From JBBQWS01 sp038210415 (GTDB lineage: Bacteria > Actinomycetota > Actinomycetes > Prado026), in contig JBBQWS010000010.1 of the NCBI GenBank assembly GCA_038210415.1, forward strand, positions 1 to 64,000: 64,000 nt of DNA. Reading direction: 5' to 3'. Positions 33,701 to 42,096 of the stretch are shown here, piece by piece. The notes under the pieces were generated by a model. The model worked only from the letters and a program-made list of their open reading frames with translations. It had not been told where the DNA came from and made no database searches. The translations under genes were made by a program, and so were the position numbers. Within the stretch, counting starts at the first letter, position 1, and each line of letters opens with the position of its first letter.

Positions 33701-36153
33701 ACACCTCGACCGACAACACGTCGTTCACGACGCAGGCCGACCTCGGAATCGTCAAGACCCACCTGCCGGCCACGGTCGCGGCGGGCGACGACGTCACCTA
33801 CAGCCTGGTGGTGACCAACAACGGGGCGTCAGACGAAGCCGGGCCCGTGACCGTCGTCGACCTGTTGCCCGCCGGCTTCACGCTAGTCTCCGTGCCGGCC
33901 GCCGCCGGCTGGGCCTGCCCGTTCGCCGTCGGCGACACGAGCCTGACCTGCACCCACGCCGCCGGGCTCGTCGCGGGCGCAACGGCGACGACCATCACCC
34001 TCGTGGTCGCGGTCGACCCGGGGCAGGCGGCGGGTCCCTACGACAACCATGCCACCGTCGCGGGCACCACGCCCGATCCCGATGCGACGAACAACACCGC
34101 GACCGACCCGACACCGGTCGTGACCCAGGCTGATCTTGCCCTGGTCAAGACGGTGGCCGACGCCACCCTCGCGGCCGGTCAGGGCACCGCGTTCACCCTC
34201 GCCGTCACCGACAACGGTCCGTCCGACGCCGCCGGCCCGATCACGGCGACAGACACCCTGCCCGCCGGGATGGACTTCGTGTCCGGCGGCGGCAGCAACG
34301 GCTGGGCGGCCTGCACGTCTGCCGGCCAGGTCGTCACCTGCGTCCACGCGGCCGGCCTTGCTGCCGGCGCCAGTGCGGGCAACCTGGTGATCGCGGTGAC
34401 GGTGCAGGCGGGTACGCCAGCCGGGACGCTGACCAACTCTGCCGTCGTCTCCTCGCCCACGACCGACCCGGTGCCGGCCAACAACACCGACACGGCAGAC
34501 GTCGCCGTCACGACGTCCGCGGACCTCTCGATCGTCAAGACACACCGTGAGAGCAACCTCCAGGCGGGCCAGACCGTGACGTTCGACCTTGCCGTCAGCA
34601 ACGCCGGCCCGTCCGACGCCGGCAGCCCGTTGACCGTCACCGACACGCTTCCGGGCAAGGTGCGTTTCGTCTCGGCAGCCGCGCCCTGGAGCTGCACCGC
34701 CTCGGGTGACCCGCTCGTCGGACAGGCACTGGTCTGCACCCTGACGGCCGGGCTCGCCGCCGGCGCGTCGGCCCCGACCCTGACCGTCCTCACATCCGTC
34801 GACCCCGACCTCCCGTCCGGTGTCGTGACGAACACCGCCACCGTCTCGTCGCCCACCAGTGACCCGAACCCGGGCAACGACACCGACACCGACGCCGTGC
34901 CCGTCGGGGTCCGGGCGGATCTCGCGATCGTCAAGGCGCACACCGGCATCGTGGTCATCGGGAGCCCGGCGACATACACACTCTCGGTGACCAACGCCGG
35001 CCCGTCGGTCGCCACGAACGTCGTCGTCGACGATGCGCTGCCGGCCGGGCTCGGCTACGTCTCGGCCACCGGAGCTGGTTGGGACTGCTCGACCTCGACC
35101 GCCACCGCTGTGCACTGCACCCGGCCCGACGCCCTGCTCACGACCACGTACGTCATCACCGTCATCGTCGACGTGACCGCACCGGCGTTCCCCTCGGTCA
35201 GCAACACGGCGACCGTCGGCAGCGACACCCCGGACCCGGTCCCCGGCAACAACTCCTCGACCGACGTGGTCGCGGTGCCGGCCCTGGTGGACCTCGAGGT
35301 GGCCAAGACCCACACGTCCGACTTCGTGGTCGGCCAGAGCTTCGACTACACCGTCACCGTGACCAACAACGGGCCGACCGACGACCCCTCAGCTGTCACC
35401 GTGACCGACGTGCTCCCGGCTGGCCTCACGTTTGTCAGCGGCACCGGCGCCGGTTGGATCTGCACCGCGGTCGGGCAGACGGTGACCTGCAACCGGCTCG
35501 GACAGGCGCGGTCGGCGCCGAGCTCGTTCACCCTGACGGTCGAGGTCGGTCCGGCGGCTGCCCCCGGGGTGACCAACACGGCGATGGTGAGCACGTCGAG
35601 CACCGAGACCGACCTCACGAACAACGTCGCCAGCGACCCGACCGTGGTCGTCGCCGCGGCGGACCTCGCATTGTCGAAGACGATCTCCGGCACCCTCGTC
35701 GCCGGTGGCACGGCGACGTACGTCCTGGCTGTGTCGAACGCCGGACCGTCCGTCGCCCAGGGTCCGCTGGTCGTCACCGACAACGTGCCCAAGACTCTGT
35801 TGTCGCCCAAGGCCTCGGGCCCGGGCTGGACCTGTCAGTCGGTGGGCCAGCTCGTCACCTGCACCTCGGCCGGACCTCTGGCGATCGGTGCCCAGGCGGC
35901 GGCGATCACCCTCACCGCCACGGTCGCTGCTGCTGCCGGGCACACGGTCTCCAACAGCGCGACAGTCGGCGGCGGGACGTTCGACCCGAACCCGGGCAAC
36001 AACAGCTCCGCGGTGGCTGGGCTGGTGCTGGCGGCCGGCTCGGGCTCGCACCCGCACACGGGTGCGGACTACGTGTGGCTGCTCGGGTTCGGCCTCGCCG
36101 CCCTGCTCGCCGGCGCCTTGCTCGTGCGCACGGCCCGCCGGCCCCGACGCTGA
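27742..36153 (+). CDS. Giant secreted DUF11-repeat surface protein with sorting signal
   Basis: 2803 aa from the ATG at 27742 (an ATG at 27682 would add 20 residues before the signal peptide). Signal peptide residues 1-29. About ten longer isopeptide-type beta domains (27.8-32.6 kb) are followed by nine DUF11 repeats of 124-132 residues, each opening with (A/V)DL-x(3)-K and carrying TNNGPS, VTDTLPAG and VPGNN. Repeat starts are near 32599, 32980, 33358, 33736, 34129, 34519, 34915, 35287 and 35659. The C-terminus is a HPHTG motif, a membrane helix and an Arg-rich tail, the layout of a sortase substrate with a non-canonical LPxTG. Expected to be a long wall-anchored stalk or adhesin. No sortase is nearby. 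Confidence 0.88.
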   Translation: MMFSKRVAAAVSVLLVAGTVSVVPVIAEAAGSPNITLVKSAPTLTLIGAPIPYTLTASNAGGNPAAYNLLFRDVLPVGVSYVAGSTVPADVGDPTVIANQPAVGQTTLVWSNVADIQPGGSYALTFKATASTATVPVNATVDNVANAYVNSNPRTVPAVSATGVAVPASYTGNADSAVVTTTISAIAVSKAEPSPENELVRGVHGGFPSVYTVTVTNNSVNATNGTTVTDYVPANLEFLGCGGVDNTPGGVPEYPGSGLLTSVPLVAANCPAPTSVTTVNNPAGQPAGVYTQVVWTTGNLAPGQVVTINYKAGFPLRANVFPGAAGAQTANLGNNTGPSTSETAIEQSATNRVTVAGTYTGPVKPATSTSVSASTALTVTAEDFAIDKGPNGSFAQGGITTWSLRLRTGEYRAMSAMTVTDVLPDGMCPLGSANFAPGSPAECDPVGGQNPSQAYAAAPSVNPDGTTTVTFAVASLTAGQTFVITFPARERATYNNAGVPTVGGDNFVNNVTTSGTSNPIAGSPDPAPPVTVLDDSSAVLTSSGPSIDKQISTAVPPPGPLTCAGATFFDPTTTPDTRPAYENGDRICFKLRVDFPANNQTRNPQITDFLPTNLRYEAGSATTTANNTVPVTFNEAAAAANTADPTWLAGTSIGANKFVNSGDVFEVTFSATLQSSAVSATYDVLGNIMKVRAENSAGTAYSLRDQVDFKDLSGPRLSILKGVAGIAPPYNNGPNVDNVSVRTGTVVRYRLDITNNGLTSAQSVEVRDKLAAGITCADVSNISDGGTCAASSGGINQPVVVWHLSAADVIAVGTTRAKITYDVTMPPGISVTQSFTNTAGILQYESPTNVGGTVTYVPPSNIDPTSTATPNTPAATDTSVVTVPPQTLVKTHTTSLTEAGNSANQATVGEVVTWTLTATMPANTTVYDGVLNDPIIAGQTYVGGSAVALLDGGALPGGFTLSTPGAAVTLTGPAAYSNLTAAARVFTVTFQTTVDDVAVNTRPANRTNTATLNSKLTAGGTAVPTITATNVLPIVEPNLAVTKANDAPGGVVQAGLTVTYTINVTNTNAANVSTAHDTTASDVLPSGVTYVPGSASNGGVYTPATRTIDWTVGDLAAGATATRTYQVTIDPGAVSGSTYVNAVTAITTSLPGAVAGERTYTKTTSNTITVVSPQTTKTVTPGSATIGDLVTFTVTSTVPANVTVFDPTIIDTLPAGLTYVATTGVTCSLAVCPATIPADFRQNGQRLGWYFGDPAESTSAYTLTVVFTARIDNIAGNVAGTNLVNTATLRWGSADQAFPAVGLPANAFWDRATNTASATATVIEPALTVAKVVDSAKIEPGQTRTYTLTVTNSGTSPGYAATVTDVVPNGLIASVGAVTGGGSASIAGATPTGGGTITWTLPGPVAVGAPQTLTYTVVLAASSTITNAQAFTNNVQLPSYAGLPGGPGVNGRAYVGNATSKTINADFPKVTVTKTTTAGAKSGTAFIGSSFGWKLVVTNTSTATAYNVTAADTLPANWTYDAGSATVTPQGGATTQVEPTIAGQLLTWGSLGIVPAGKTVTINFAGTPGAGVITTPGVGPANPHVNSAVPSAKDQTGAAANATGSYAGPADTATAVVGSADLAIVKTHVGSFTAGQNGTYTVTVTDNGPSDAATLTVTDTVPAGFTFLSGGSINGWSACSAVGQVVTCTRAAGLLNGTTTIFPVTVSVAASVAAGSYDNVATVSSPTYDPVPGNNTSTDPTTVITRADLAVVKAVSGPVVAGNDVSWTITVTNNGPSVSRGPITVADTLPAGTSYVSATGTGWVCGVAAGVVTCTRASDLLVATAAPQITLTVHLAPTSLGSLANSATVTGTTTDPVPGNNSSTVTTPITTRADLALTKSHTGSFLAGALGTYSFAVDNLGSSTAAANLTVSDSLPVGLTFNGDGGEDGWSCSAVGQLVTCTRATTLAAGASTTFTMFVNVASGQTAPLVNTGTVSSPTTDPVPGNNTSTDNTSFTTQADLGIVKTHLPATVAAGDDVTYSLVVTNNGASDEAGPVTVVDLLPAGFTLVSVPAAAGWACPFAVGDTSLTCTHAAGLVAGATATTITLVVAVDPGQAAGPYDNHATVAGTTPDPDATNNTATDPTPVVTQADLALVKTVADATLAAGQGTAFTLAVTDNGPSDAAGPITATDTLPAGMDFVSGGGSNGWAACTSAGQVVTCVHAAGLAAGASAGNLVIAVTVQAGTPAGTLTNSAVVSSPTTDPVPANNTDTADVAVTTSADLSIVKTHRESNLQAGQTVTFDLAVSNAGPSDAGSPLTVTDTLPGKVRFVSAAAPWSCTASGDPLVGQALVCTLTAGLAAGASAPTLTVLTSVDPDLPSGVVTNTATVSSPTSDPNPGNDTDTDAVPVGVRADLAIVKAHTGIVVIGSPATYTLSVTNAGPSVATNVVVDDALPAGLGYVSATGAGWDCSTSTATAVHCTRPDALLTTTYVITVIVDVTAPAFPSVSNTATVGSDTPDPVPGNNSSTDVVAVPALVDLEVAKTHTSDFVVGQSFDYTVTVTNNGPTDDPSAVTVTDVLPAGLTFVSGTGAGWICTAVGQTVTCNRLGQARSAPSSFTLTVEVGPAAAPGVTNTAMVSTSSTETDLTNNVASDPTVVVAAADLALSKTISGTLVAGGTATYVLAVSNAGPSVAQGPLVVTDNVPKTLLSPKASGPGWTCQSVGQLVTCTSAGPLAIGAQAAAITLTATVAAAAGHTVSNSATVGGGTFDPNPGNNSSAVAGLVLAAGSGSHPHTGADYVWLLGFGLAALLAGALLVRTARRPRR
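32599..36015 (+). repeat. Nine tandem DUF11 coding repeats
   Basis: Units of roughly 372-396 bp, each beginning with a GCSGAYCT...AAG stretch (ADLxxxK) and ending with CCGGTGCCGGGCAACAAC-like DNA (PVPGNN). They are diverged but recognisable at DNA level, so unequal recombination could change their number. Confidence 0.85.
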
Positions 36154-36154
36154 C

Positions 36155-37345
36155 CTAGCGGCGCAGCGGGGGGAGGCCGAGCGGCGACAACTGAGACCTG
36201 CGTCGGCGGCCCCGACGGGTCAGCGACCAGGTGCCCCCGGCCAACGCGGTCGCAGCCAGCCCCGCGAGCGCGATCGGGCCGACCGGGACGGACGCCCCGG
36301 CCGCCGCGACAGCGGTGGGCCCTTGCGCCGCGGGTCGAGGGGCGGAACCGGACGGGGGCGTCGACGCCGCCGGGTCGACCGGGTCAACGAGGGTCCCGAC
36401 GTTCTTGACGTCGAGGTGGTGGAAGGCCCAGCTGAACAGCGCCTTGGCCGCCGGTTCGAGCTTGCCGTGCGTGTGCATCATCGTGATGAGAACGGTGCGC
36501 CCGGCCAGCGTCTCGGCGCCGATGTAGGTGTTCCCGGCCAGGGTCGTGTAGCCGGTCTTGATCCCAATCATGCCGGGATACCCGTCGAGCATGAGCCGGT
36601 TCTTCGTCTCGATCGGTATGCGCGGTCGGGGCGTCCCGGGCGCTGAGCCCTTGACCCGCTTCCCGGGGAAGTCGGAGTGCGTCATGCCGACGTACGCACG
36701 GAAGTCCGGCAGCTTCATGCCGGCCCTCCCGAACAGTGCGAGGTCGTAAGCGGACGAGTACTGACGCGGTGCGTCCAGCCCGCTTGTGTTGACGACGGTC
36801 GTGTCGTGGGCCTGCAGCAGGCGTGCCTCCGCCTGCATCGCAGCCGCCGCCCTGGCCTGGCCGCCTGCGACCTCGCCGAGCGCATGAGCGGCGTCGTTGG
36901 CCGACACCAGCAGGAGCGCCCTCCAGAGCTCGTCGATCGTGTAGCTCGTCTTCTCGATCATGCCGACCCGGGTGCCCTCTGCTCGCACGTCCAGGTCGCT
37001 GGCGACGTAGGTGCCCGCCTTGTCGAACACCGGAAGGAAGGTCACCGCGGTCAGCGTCTTGAGCGTGCTGGCCGGCCGCTCGCGGACGTGCGGGGCCTTG
37101 GCCGCGAGCACCGCACCCGAGTCCAGGTCGGCGACGAGCCAGGTGTCGGCGACGTCCGGCGGAGGGGTCACACCAGGGGCCACGACGATGCGCGTGGAAC
37201 CGAGCGAGGGGCCGCCGATCGGTGCGGCGGCGGCCACCGGACCGGCGAGCGCGGTCACCGCGACGAGGGTCAGCGCCGCCAAGGCAGCGCGAGCCAGAGC
37301 CCGTGCGGCAGTCAATGTCTCGCCTTCCCTCGGCCGTGGTGACAT
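36155..37345 (-). CDS. dacA: D-alanyl-D-alanine carboxypeptidase, PBP5 type
   Basis: 396 aa. Signal peptide to ~residue 41, then a serine-type carboxypeptidase domain with STLK (93-96), SAN (148-150) and KTG (263-265 in IKTGYT). A Pro/Ala linker, a C-terminal membrane helix (~350-372) and a basic tail anchor it to the outer face of the membrane, where it removes the terminal D-Ala of pentapeptides. It ends 1 bp from the DUF11 gene, tail to tail, with no visible terminator. Confidence 0.93.
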   Translation of the reverse strand: MSPRPREGETLTAARALARAALAALTLVAVTALAGPVAAAAPIGGPSLGSTRIVVAPGVTPPPDVADTWLVADLDSGAVLAAKAPHVRERPASTLKTLTAVTFLPVFDKAGTYVASDLDVRAEGTRVGMIEKTSYTIDELWRALLLVSANDAAHALGEVAGGQARAAAAMQAEARLLQAHDTTVVNTSGLDAPRQYSSAYDLALFGRAGMKLPDFRAYVGMTHSDFPGKRVKGSAPGTPRPRIPIETKNRLMLDGYPGMIGIKTGYTTLAGNTYIGAETLAGRTVLITMMHTHGKLEPAAKALFSWAFHHLDVKNVGTLVDPVDPAASTPPSGSAPRPAAQGPTAVAAAGASVPVGPIALAGLAATALAGGTWSLTRRGRRRRSQLSPLGLPPLRR

Positions 37346-37381
37346 TCGAGCCTACCTGGCGTGAACGCCAGCGTCCTCGCT

Positions 37382-37822
37382 CTAGCGAACGGTCGGACTT
37401 GGTCCCCCCGCGCCGCCGGTCTCCCGGAAGACCACGACGAGGGCGTCCCACCGGGCGATCTCGCACCCGTTGCCGCGGCCGAACGTCGCGTCGACCTTGC
37501 TGCCGCGGTACGTGCCTTCGACCGTCGCCCGCTGCGGCCCGCCGTAGATGTCGGTGCAAGCCGTGCCGGTCGGGGTGGCAGCGAACGGGTGGAGGCGAAC
37601 GGCCAGCGCCGTGCAGGCCGCTGCGGCCTCCGGGTGGGTGCCGCCCGCGGGCTCGCAGGTCAGGGTGTAGCTGCGGGCAAGCGTGCCGACCCCATCGTCG
37701 ACCCGGATGGTCAGCGAGGTCGCACCCGGAGCGCTCGGCCCGGATGTGGCCGCGCACCCCGACAGGGCCAGGAAGGTGGCTGCGAGGACTCCGACGACCC
37801 GGGTGGCGACAAGCGGCTTCAT
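37382..37822 (-). CDS. Lipoprotein of the SSI (Streptomyces subtilisin inhibitor) family
   Basis: 146 aa from the ATG at 37822. Lipobox LSGC gives lipidated Cys23. The mature part has the SSI pattern: LTCEPAGGTHPEAAAACTAL, CTDIYGGPQRATVEGTYRG and NGCEIARWD, with four Cys that would form the two family disulfides. SSI proteins inhibit subtilisin-like proteases; here the inhibitor would be membrane-tethered rather than secreted. The start overlaps the stop of the GH63 gene (ATGA), so the two are coupled. Confidence 0.82.
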   Translation of the reverse strand: MKPLVATRVVGVLAATFLALSGCAATSGPSAPGATSLTIRVDDGVGTLARSYTLTCEPAGGTHPEAAAACTALAVRLHPFAATPTGTACTDIYGGPQRATVEGTYRGSKVDATFGRGNGCEIARWDALVVVFRETGGAGGPSPTVR

Positions 37823-40500
37823 GCCGGTTGGACGGGGCCCGTCGGCCGCGGGTTCCCGCGGACGATCAGGTCCGCTACCAGGCCCGTCCAGCCGGTCTGG
37901 TGGCTGGCCCCGAGGCCGCGCCCGTCGTCGCCGTCGAAGTACTCGTAGAACAGCGGGGTGGCGCTCCAGGCGGCGTCGGTGGAGAGCCGTCCGGCCCCGG
38001 CGTTCGCCGGCCGCACCCCGTCCGGGCCGGCGACGAAGAGCGCGACGAGCCGGCTGCGAAGCTCGGCCGCGACCCCGCCCAGGGTGGCCTGGACCCCGGA
38101 CCCGGTAGGGCACTCCACGGTGAAGTCTGCGCCGAGGTAGTGGTCGTAGTGCTCGAGGGCCTCGATGATCAGGTGGTTGATCGGGAACCAGACCGGACCC
38201 CGCCAGTTGGAGTTGCCGCCGTACAGGTAGGTCAGCGACTCGGCCGGCTCGTAGCCGACGGTGAACGATGCCCCGCCCACGTCGACGGTGAAAGGTTCGT
38301 CGAGGTGCCGCTTCGAGAGCGACCGGACGCCGAAAGGCGACAGCATGCCCTCCTCGTCGAGCAGCTCGACGAGGACCCTGCGCAGCCGCTCGGGGTCGAC
38401 GACGGCCAGCATCAGCCGGTCGCTGGTCGCCGTCCGCGTGATGAACCCGCAGCCCTCGACCTCCAGACCCCTGCGGGCCAGGAAGTCGGCGAACCGCTTC
38501 CGCAAGCGGGTCCGTGGAACCGTTGTCGACTCCGCGATGTCGAGAGCCGCCAGCACCGGGATCACGCCCACGACCGACTTCACGCGCAGCGGCACGCGTT
38601 CGCCGTCCGGCCGAACCAGCTGGTCGTAGAAGAACCCGTCGGCGGCGTCCCACAGGCCACTGGCCGCGGCACCGTCGGTGATCGCCGCGAAGTGCTCGAA
38701 GAACTTCGTCGCGATGTCCTCGTAGACCACGTCGTTCTCCGCCAGCACCAGGGCGATGCGCAGCATGGTGATCGCGTAGAAGGCCATCCAGGCCGTGCCG
38801 TCGCTCTGGTCGAGACGGACGCCCGGGGGCAGCTTCGACCGGTCGATCGGGCCGATGTTGTCCAGACCCAGGAAGCCCCCGCCGAAGACATTGTTGCCCT
38901 CGGCGTCCTCGCGGTTCACCCACCAGGTGAAGTTCAGCAGGAGCTTCTGGAAGACCCGTTCCAGGAAGGCGTAGTCGCGGCGACCGGTCGCCTGGTCCTC
39001 GATGTCGAAGACCCGCAGGGCCGCCCACGCATGGACGGGGGGGTTCACATCGTCGAACGACCACTCGTACGACGGCAGGGCACCGTTCGGGTGCATGAAC
39101 CACTCGCGGCAGAGCAGCACGAGCTGGTACTTCGCGAACGACGGATCGATGTGCGCGAACGTGACCGAGTGGAACGCCAGGTCCCATGCGGCGAACCAGG
39201 GGTACTCCCAAGGGTCCGGCATCGAGAGGATGTCGTAGGCGTCGAAGTGCCGCCAGCGCGAATTGCGAACGGTCTTGTGTCCTGGCGGGGGCGGCGGCTC
39301 GTCCGGGTCTCCGTCGAGCCACAGCGGTACGTCATAGCGGTAGAACTGCTTGCCCCAGATCATCCCGGCGAACGCCTGCCGGGCGACGAGGACCTGCTCG
39401 GGTGGAGTCGACGCGGGGACCACCGAGGCGTAGTACTCGTCGGCCTCCGCGGACCGCTTCGCCCGGGTGGCCTCGAAGGCGGGACCGGCCCAGCCGGCGT
39501 CGTGCTCGTCGCCCTCGGTGGGCGAGAACAGCCGCAGTCGCAGCTCGACCGTTTCGCCCGCCGCGACGTCGACGCGGTACCACCAGGCTGCCTTCGTACC
39601 CGTCTGCGCCGGGTTGACCGTCGGTGCGCCGTCGACGACGTGGTCGTTGATCCCGTCCTTGGGGTATTCCGAGGTCCCGGGTGACCCGAAGAGGCGCCGG
39701 CTGTTCGTGGTGTTGTCGCAGAACAAAGGCCTGGGGTGGACATCGTCCGGGCCAGGGGCGGCGGCGAGGCGGTAGACCCCCGCGCGTTCGTGCTCGGCCA
39801 GCAGGTCACCGTTCTCGAGCCGCAGGATCGGAGGAGCGTGGGTGGCCCCCCAGGACCAGGTGTCGCGGAACCACAGGTGCGGCAGTACGTGCAGCGTGTC
39901 GGCGTCCGGCCCGTTGTTGGTGACGCTGATGGTCATGCCGATGTCGGTGGGCGCGGCCTTGCTGTACGTGACCTCGACGGTCCAGTAGCGGTCGTCGTCG
40001 AAGACGCCGGTGTCGAGCAGCTCGAACTCCGGGTCGTTCCGCCCGCGGGCCGCGTTCTCGGCCCGCAGCCGTTCGTACGGGAACTCTGCCTGGGGGTAGT
40101 GGTATCGCCAGCGCAGGTGTGAGTGGCTGGGGGTGGCGTCGACGTACCACCAGTACTCCTTGGCGTCCTCGCCGTGGTTGCCCTCGTGCCCGGTCAGTCC
40201 GAAGATGCGTTCCTTGAGCAGCGGGTCGCGCCCGTTCCACAGCGCCAGGCCGAGGCAGAGGTCCTGATGCAGGGTGCACAGCCCGGCGAGGCCGTCCTCG
40301 TTCCAGCGGTACGCCCGGGACCTGGCCTGGTCGTGCGTGAACGACCGCCAGGCGTCGCCGTCGTCGCTGTAGTCCTCGCGGACGGTGCCCCACGCGCGCT
40401 CGGAGAGGTACGGCCCCCAGGTGTACCAGGGGCCGGCATACTCGAGTCCGTCCTCGGGCCGCCCGACGGTGGCCATCCGCTCGCGTTCCGCGTTGCTCAT
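37819..40500 (-). CDS. Glycoside hydrolase family 63-type (alpha/alpha)6 protein
   Basis: 893 aa. An N-terminal beta-sandwich region begins WGPYLSERAWGTVREDYSDDGDAW and contains WWYVDATPSHSHLRWRYHYPQ; the rest is an (alpha/alpha)6 toroid (GKQFYRYDVPLWLDGD..., WYFAWDLAFHS-like segment, FLGLDNIGPIDRSKL, YGGNSNWRGPVWFPINHLI). This is the actinobacterial MGH1/GH63 glucosidase-like group, active on alpha-glucosides or related sugars. No signal peptide, so cytoplasmic. Substrate unknown. Confidence 0.82.
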   Translation of the reverse strand: MSNAERERMATVGRPEDGLEYAGPWYTWGPYLSERAWGTVREDYSDDGDAWRSFTHDQARSRAYRWNEDGLAGLCTLHQDLCLGLALWNGRDPLLKERIFGLTGHEGNHGEDAKEYWWYVDATPSHSHLRWRYHYPQAEFPYERLRAENAARGRNDPEFELLDTGVFDDDRYWTVEVTYSKAAPTDIGMTISVTNNGPDADTLHVLPHLWFRDTWSWGATHAPPILRLENGDLLAEHERAGVYRLAAAPGPDDVHPRPLFCDNTTNSRRLFGSPGTSEYPKDGINDHVVDGAPTVNPAQTGTKAAWWYRVDVAAGETVELRLRLFSPTEGDEHDAGWAGPAFEATRAKRSAEADEYYASVVPASTPPEQVLVARQAFAGMIWGKQFYRYDVPLWLDGDPDEPPPPPGHKTVRNSRWRHFDAYDILSMPDPWEYPWFAAWDLAFHSVTFAHIDPSFAKYQLVLLCREWFMHPNGALPSYEWSFDDVNPPVHAWAALRVFDIEDQATGRRDYAFLERVFQKLLLNFTWWVNREDAEGNNVFGGGFLGLDNIGPIDRSKLPPGVRLDQSDGTAWMAFYAITMLRIALVLAENDVVYEDIATKFFEHFAAITDGAAASGLWDAADGFFYDQLVRPDGERVPLRVKSVVGVIPVLAALDIAESTTVPRTRLRKRFADFLARRGLEVEGCGFITRTATSDRLMLAVVDPERLRRVLVELLDEEGMLSPFGVRSLSKRHLDEPFTVDVGGASFTVGYEPAESLTYLYGGNSNWRGPVWFPINHLIIEALEHYDHYLGADFTVECPTGSGVQATLGGVAAELRSRLVALFVAGPDGVRPANAGAGRLSTDAAWSATPLFYEYFDGDDGRGLGASHQTGWTGLVADLIVRGNPRPTGPVQPA

Positions 40501-40520
40501 GGCGCCCAGTCTGCCTCGGG

Positions 40521-41468
40521 TCAGCCGCGGGCGGTCTCCGCGAGAATGACACCGATGAGCAGGACGGCGCCTCCGACCAGCTGCACCCAGCCGAGCTTCT
40601 CGCCGAGCCAGAGGTACGCGACCAGCGCCGCCACGACCGGCTCGACCATCCCGACGACTCCGACCTGGGTGGCCCGCAGGTGGCGCAGTGCCCCGATGCT
40701 CAGGGTGAACGGCAGCAAGGTGCCGCCGATGACGAGGTAGATGGCCGGGACCCACATGGGCAGGTGCCGCTCGGAGAGGTTGCCCAGCAACGAGATCTGC
40801 GTCCCGAGGATGTGCGCGGGGAAGTGCCACCAGGGGGCCAGGACCGCCCAGAAGACGCTGCCGAAGCCGAATGCGAGGCAGGTCAACGAGATCGGGTCGC
40901 GCGATCCGACCATGCGTTCGCCGAGGATGAAGTACAGCGCCAGGGCGAGTGCGGCGCCCACAGCGGCGGCGACGCCGAGGCGGTCCAGCACCTGCCCGCC
41001 CCACACCTGGGCGACGAGCGCGAGCCCGACCATCGCGAGCGCGAGCGCCGCCCACACCCGTCGCCGCACCGGCTCGCGCAGCACGAACCGGGCCCAGAGC
41101 GCGACGATGATCGGTGCCGTGAACTCGATCAGCAGCGCGATTCCCACTGGCAGCCGCTTGATCGCCACGAAGTACAGGTACTGGGTCATGGCAAAGCCGA
41201 GGGTGCCGTACAGGGCGATCCACGGTGCCTCGCGCCGGGTGAAGCGGAGCGAGTGCGGGCGCCGGATCAGCAGGTAGACCAGCAGCCCCAGAAAGGCGCC
41301 CCCCGAGCGCAGCTGGGTGAGCTGAGGCGCCGCGAGGCCGCCGACGAGCATCACCTTGGAGACGGTGCCGTTGATGGCGAAGAGGACGGCCGAGGTGACG
41401 ACCATGGCGTACCCGGTGCGGCGCCTACGGTCCACCGGCCCCGCGACGGCCACGATGCCCTCGACCAC
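40521..41468 (-). CDS. EamA/DMT-family transporter
   Basis: 315 aa, GTG start. Ten hydrophobic helices arranged as two EamA repeats (each ~140 residues), with the second repeat ending GMVEPVVAALVAYLWLGEKLGWVQLVGGAVLLIGV. Drug/metabolite transporters of this type usually export amino acids or other small metabolites. Twenty bp upstream of the GH63 gene, same strand. Confidence 0.85.
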   Translation of the reverse strand: MVEGIVAVAGPVDRRRRTGYAMVVTSAVLFAINGTVSKVMLVGGLAAPQLTQLRSGGAFLGLLVYLLIRRPHSLRFTRREAPWIALYGTLGFAMTQYLYFVAIKRLPVGIALLIEFTAPIIVALWARFVLREPVRRRVWAALALAMVGLALVAQVWGGQVLDRLGVAAAVGAALALALYFILGERMVGSRDPISLTCLAFGFGSVFWAVLAPWWHFPAHILGTQISLLGNLSERHLPMWVPAIYLVIGGTLLPFTLSIGALRHLRATQVGVVGMVEPVVAALVAYLWLGEKLGWVQLVGGAVLLIGVILAETARG

Positions 41469-41477
41469 CGGCGGAGG

Positions 41478-42092
41478 CTAGCAGGAGGTCGACGCCCCGA
41501 GCCCCGCGGGGACAGCGAGCACCGACGTCGTGAACGGCGAGCCGCCGCCGACCTTCACGTGCTTGAGGCTGATCGACGCGACCGGACCGGCGACGTCGAC
41601 GACGACGCGCCAGCTGCCGGCGCCGGAGGCCGTGACCGGACCGTCCTCCGGCAGCAGCGTCCACCGCGATCCTCCGGCCAGAGTGACCGAGAACGTCGCC
41701 CGGTGCCCGCCCCCCGACAGCGGGACGCAGCTGACGCCGCTCGCCGCGACCAGACTCGGTGGCTGCATCCCGTCCGGCATCGGCCCGTTGGGGAAGGGCG
41801 ATCGGGTCGCGGCGGGCGTGGAGCCTGATGCCGAGGCGGACGCGGTGGCGCTCGTGGGGCTGCCCGCAGTGGCGCTCGGCTCCACCGACAAGGCTCCGGG
41901 GGGCCCGGCCGACGCCGACGACGGCGTGGGCTGGGCGCCCGAGCCGGTCACCGAGGCGGTCACCGAGCTGGAGGCGGCACCGGACCCGCCGGCGCATCCG
42001 GTCAGACTGACCCCCAGCAGCAGGCAACCGAGAAGGCAACCGGGCAAGCAACGCAGACCCGATCCGAAGGCTCCGGGCCGGGTCCGGTGCAT
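41478..42092 (-). CDS. Lipoprotein with Ser/Ala/Thr-rich linker, unknown function
   Basis: 204 aa from the ATG at 42092. Lipoprotein signal with SLTGC (Cys33), then a low-complexity Ser/Ala/Thr/Pro linker to ~115 and a compact beta-rich C-terminal domain (~120-204) with two Cys (SCVPLSGGG and the final STSC) likely forming a disulfide. No family recognised. Followed 10 bp later by the EamA gene. Confidence 0.7.
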   Translation of the reverse strand: MHRTRPGAFGSGLRCLPGCLLGCLLLGVSLTGCAGGSGAASSSVTASVTGSGAQPTPSSASAGPPGALSVEPSATAGSPTSATASASASGSTPAATRSPFPNGPMPDGMQPPSLVAASGVSCVPLSGGGHRATFSVTLAGGSRWTLLPEDGPVTASGAGSWRVVVDVAGPVASISLKHVKVGGGSPFTTSVLAVPAGLGASTSC

Positions 42093-42096
42093 CGGG

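Noticed and set aside
37222..39684. Plus-strand open frame of 820 codons opposite the GH63 and lipoprotein genes
   Set aside because: Composition is Arg/Pro/Gly-rich with no domain; it mirrors three real minus-strand genes and is a GC-rich antisense shadow.
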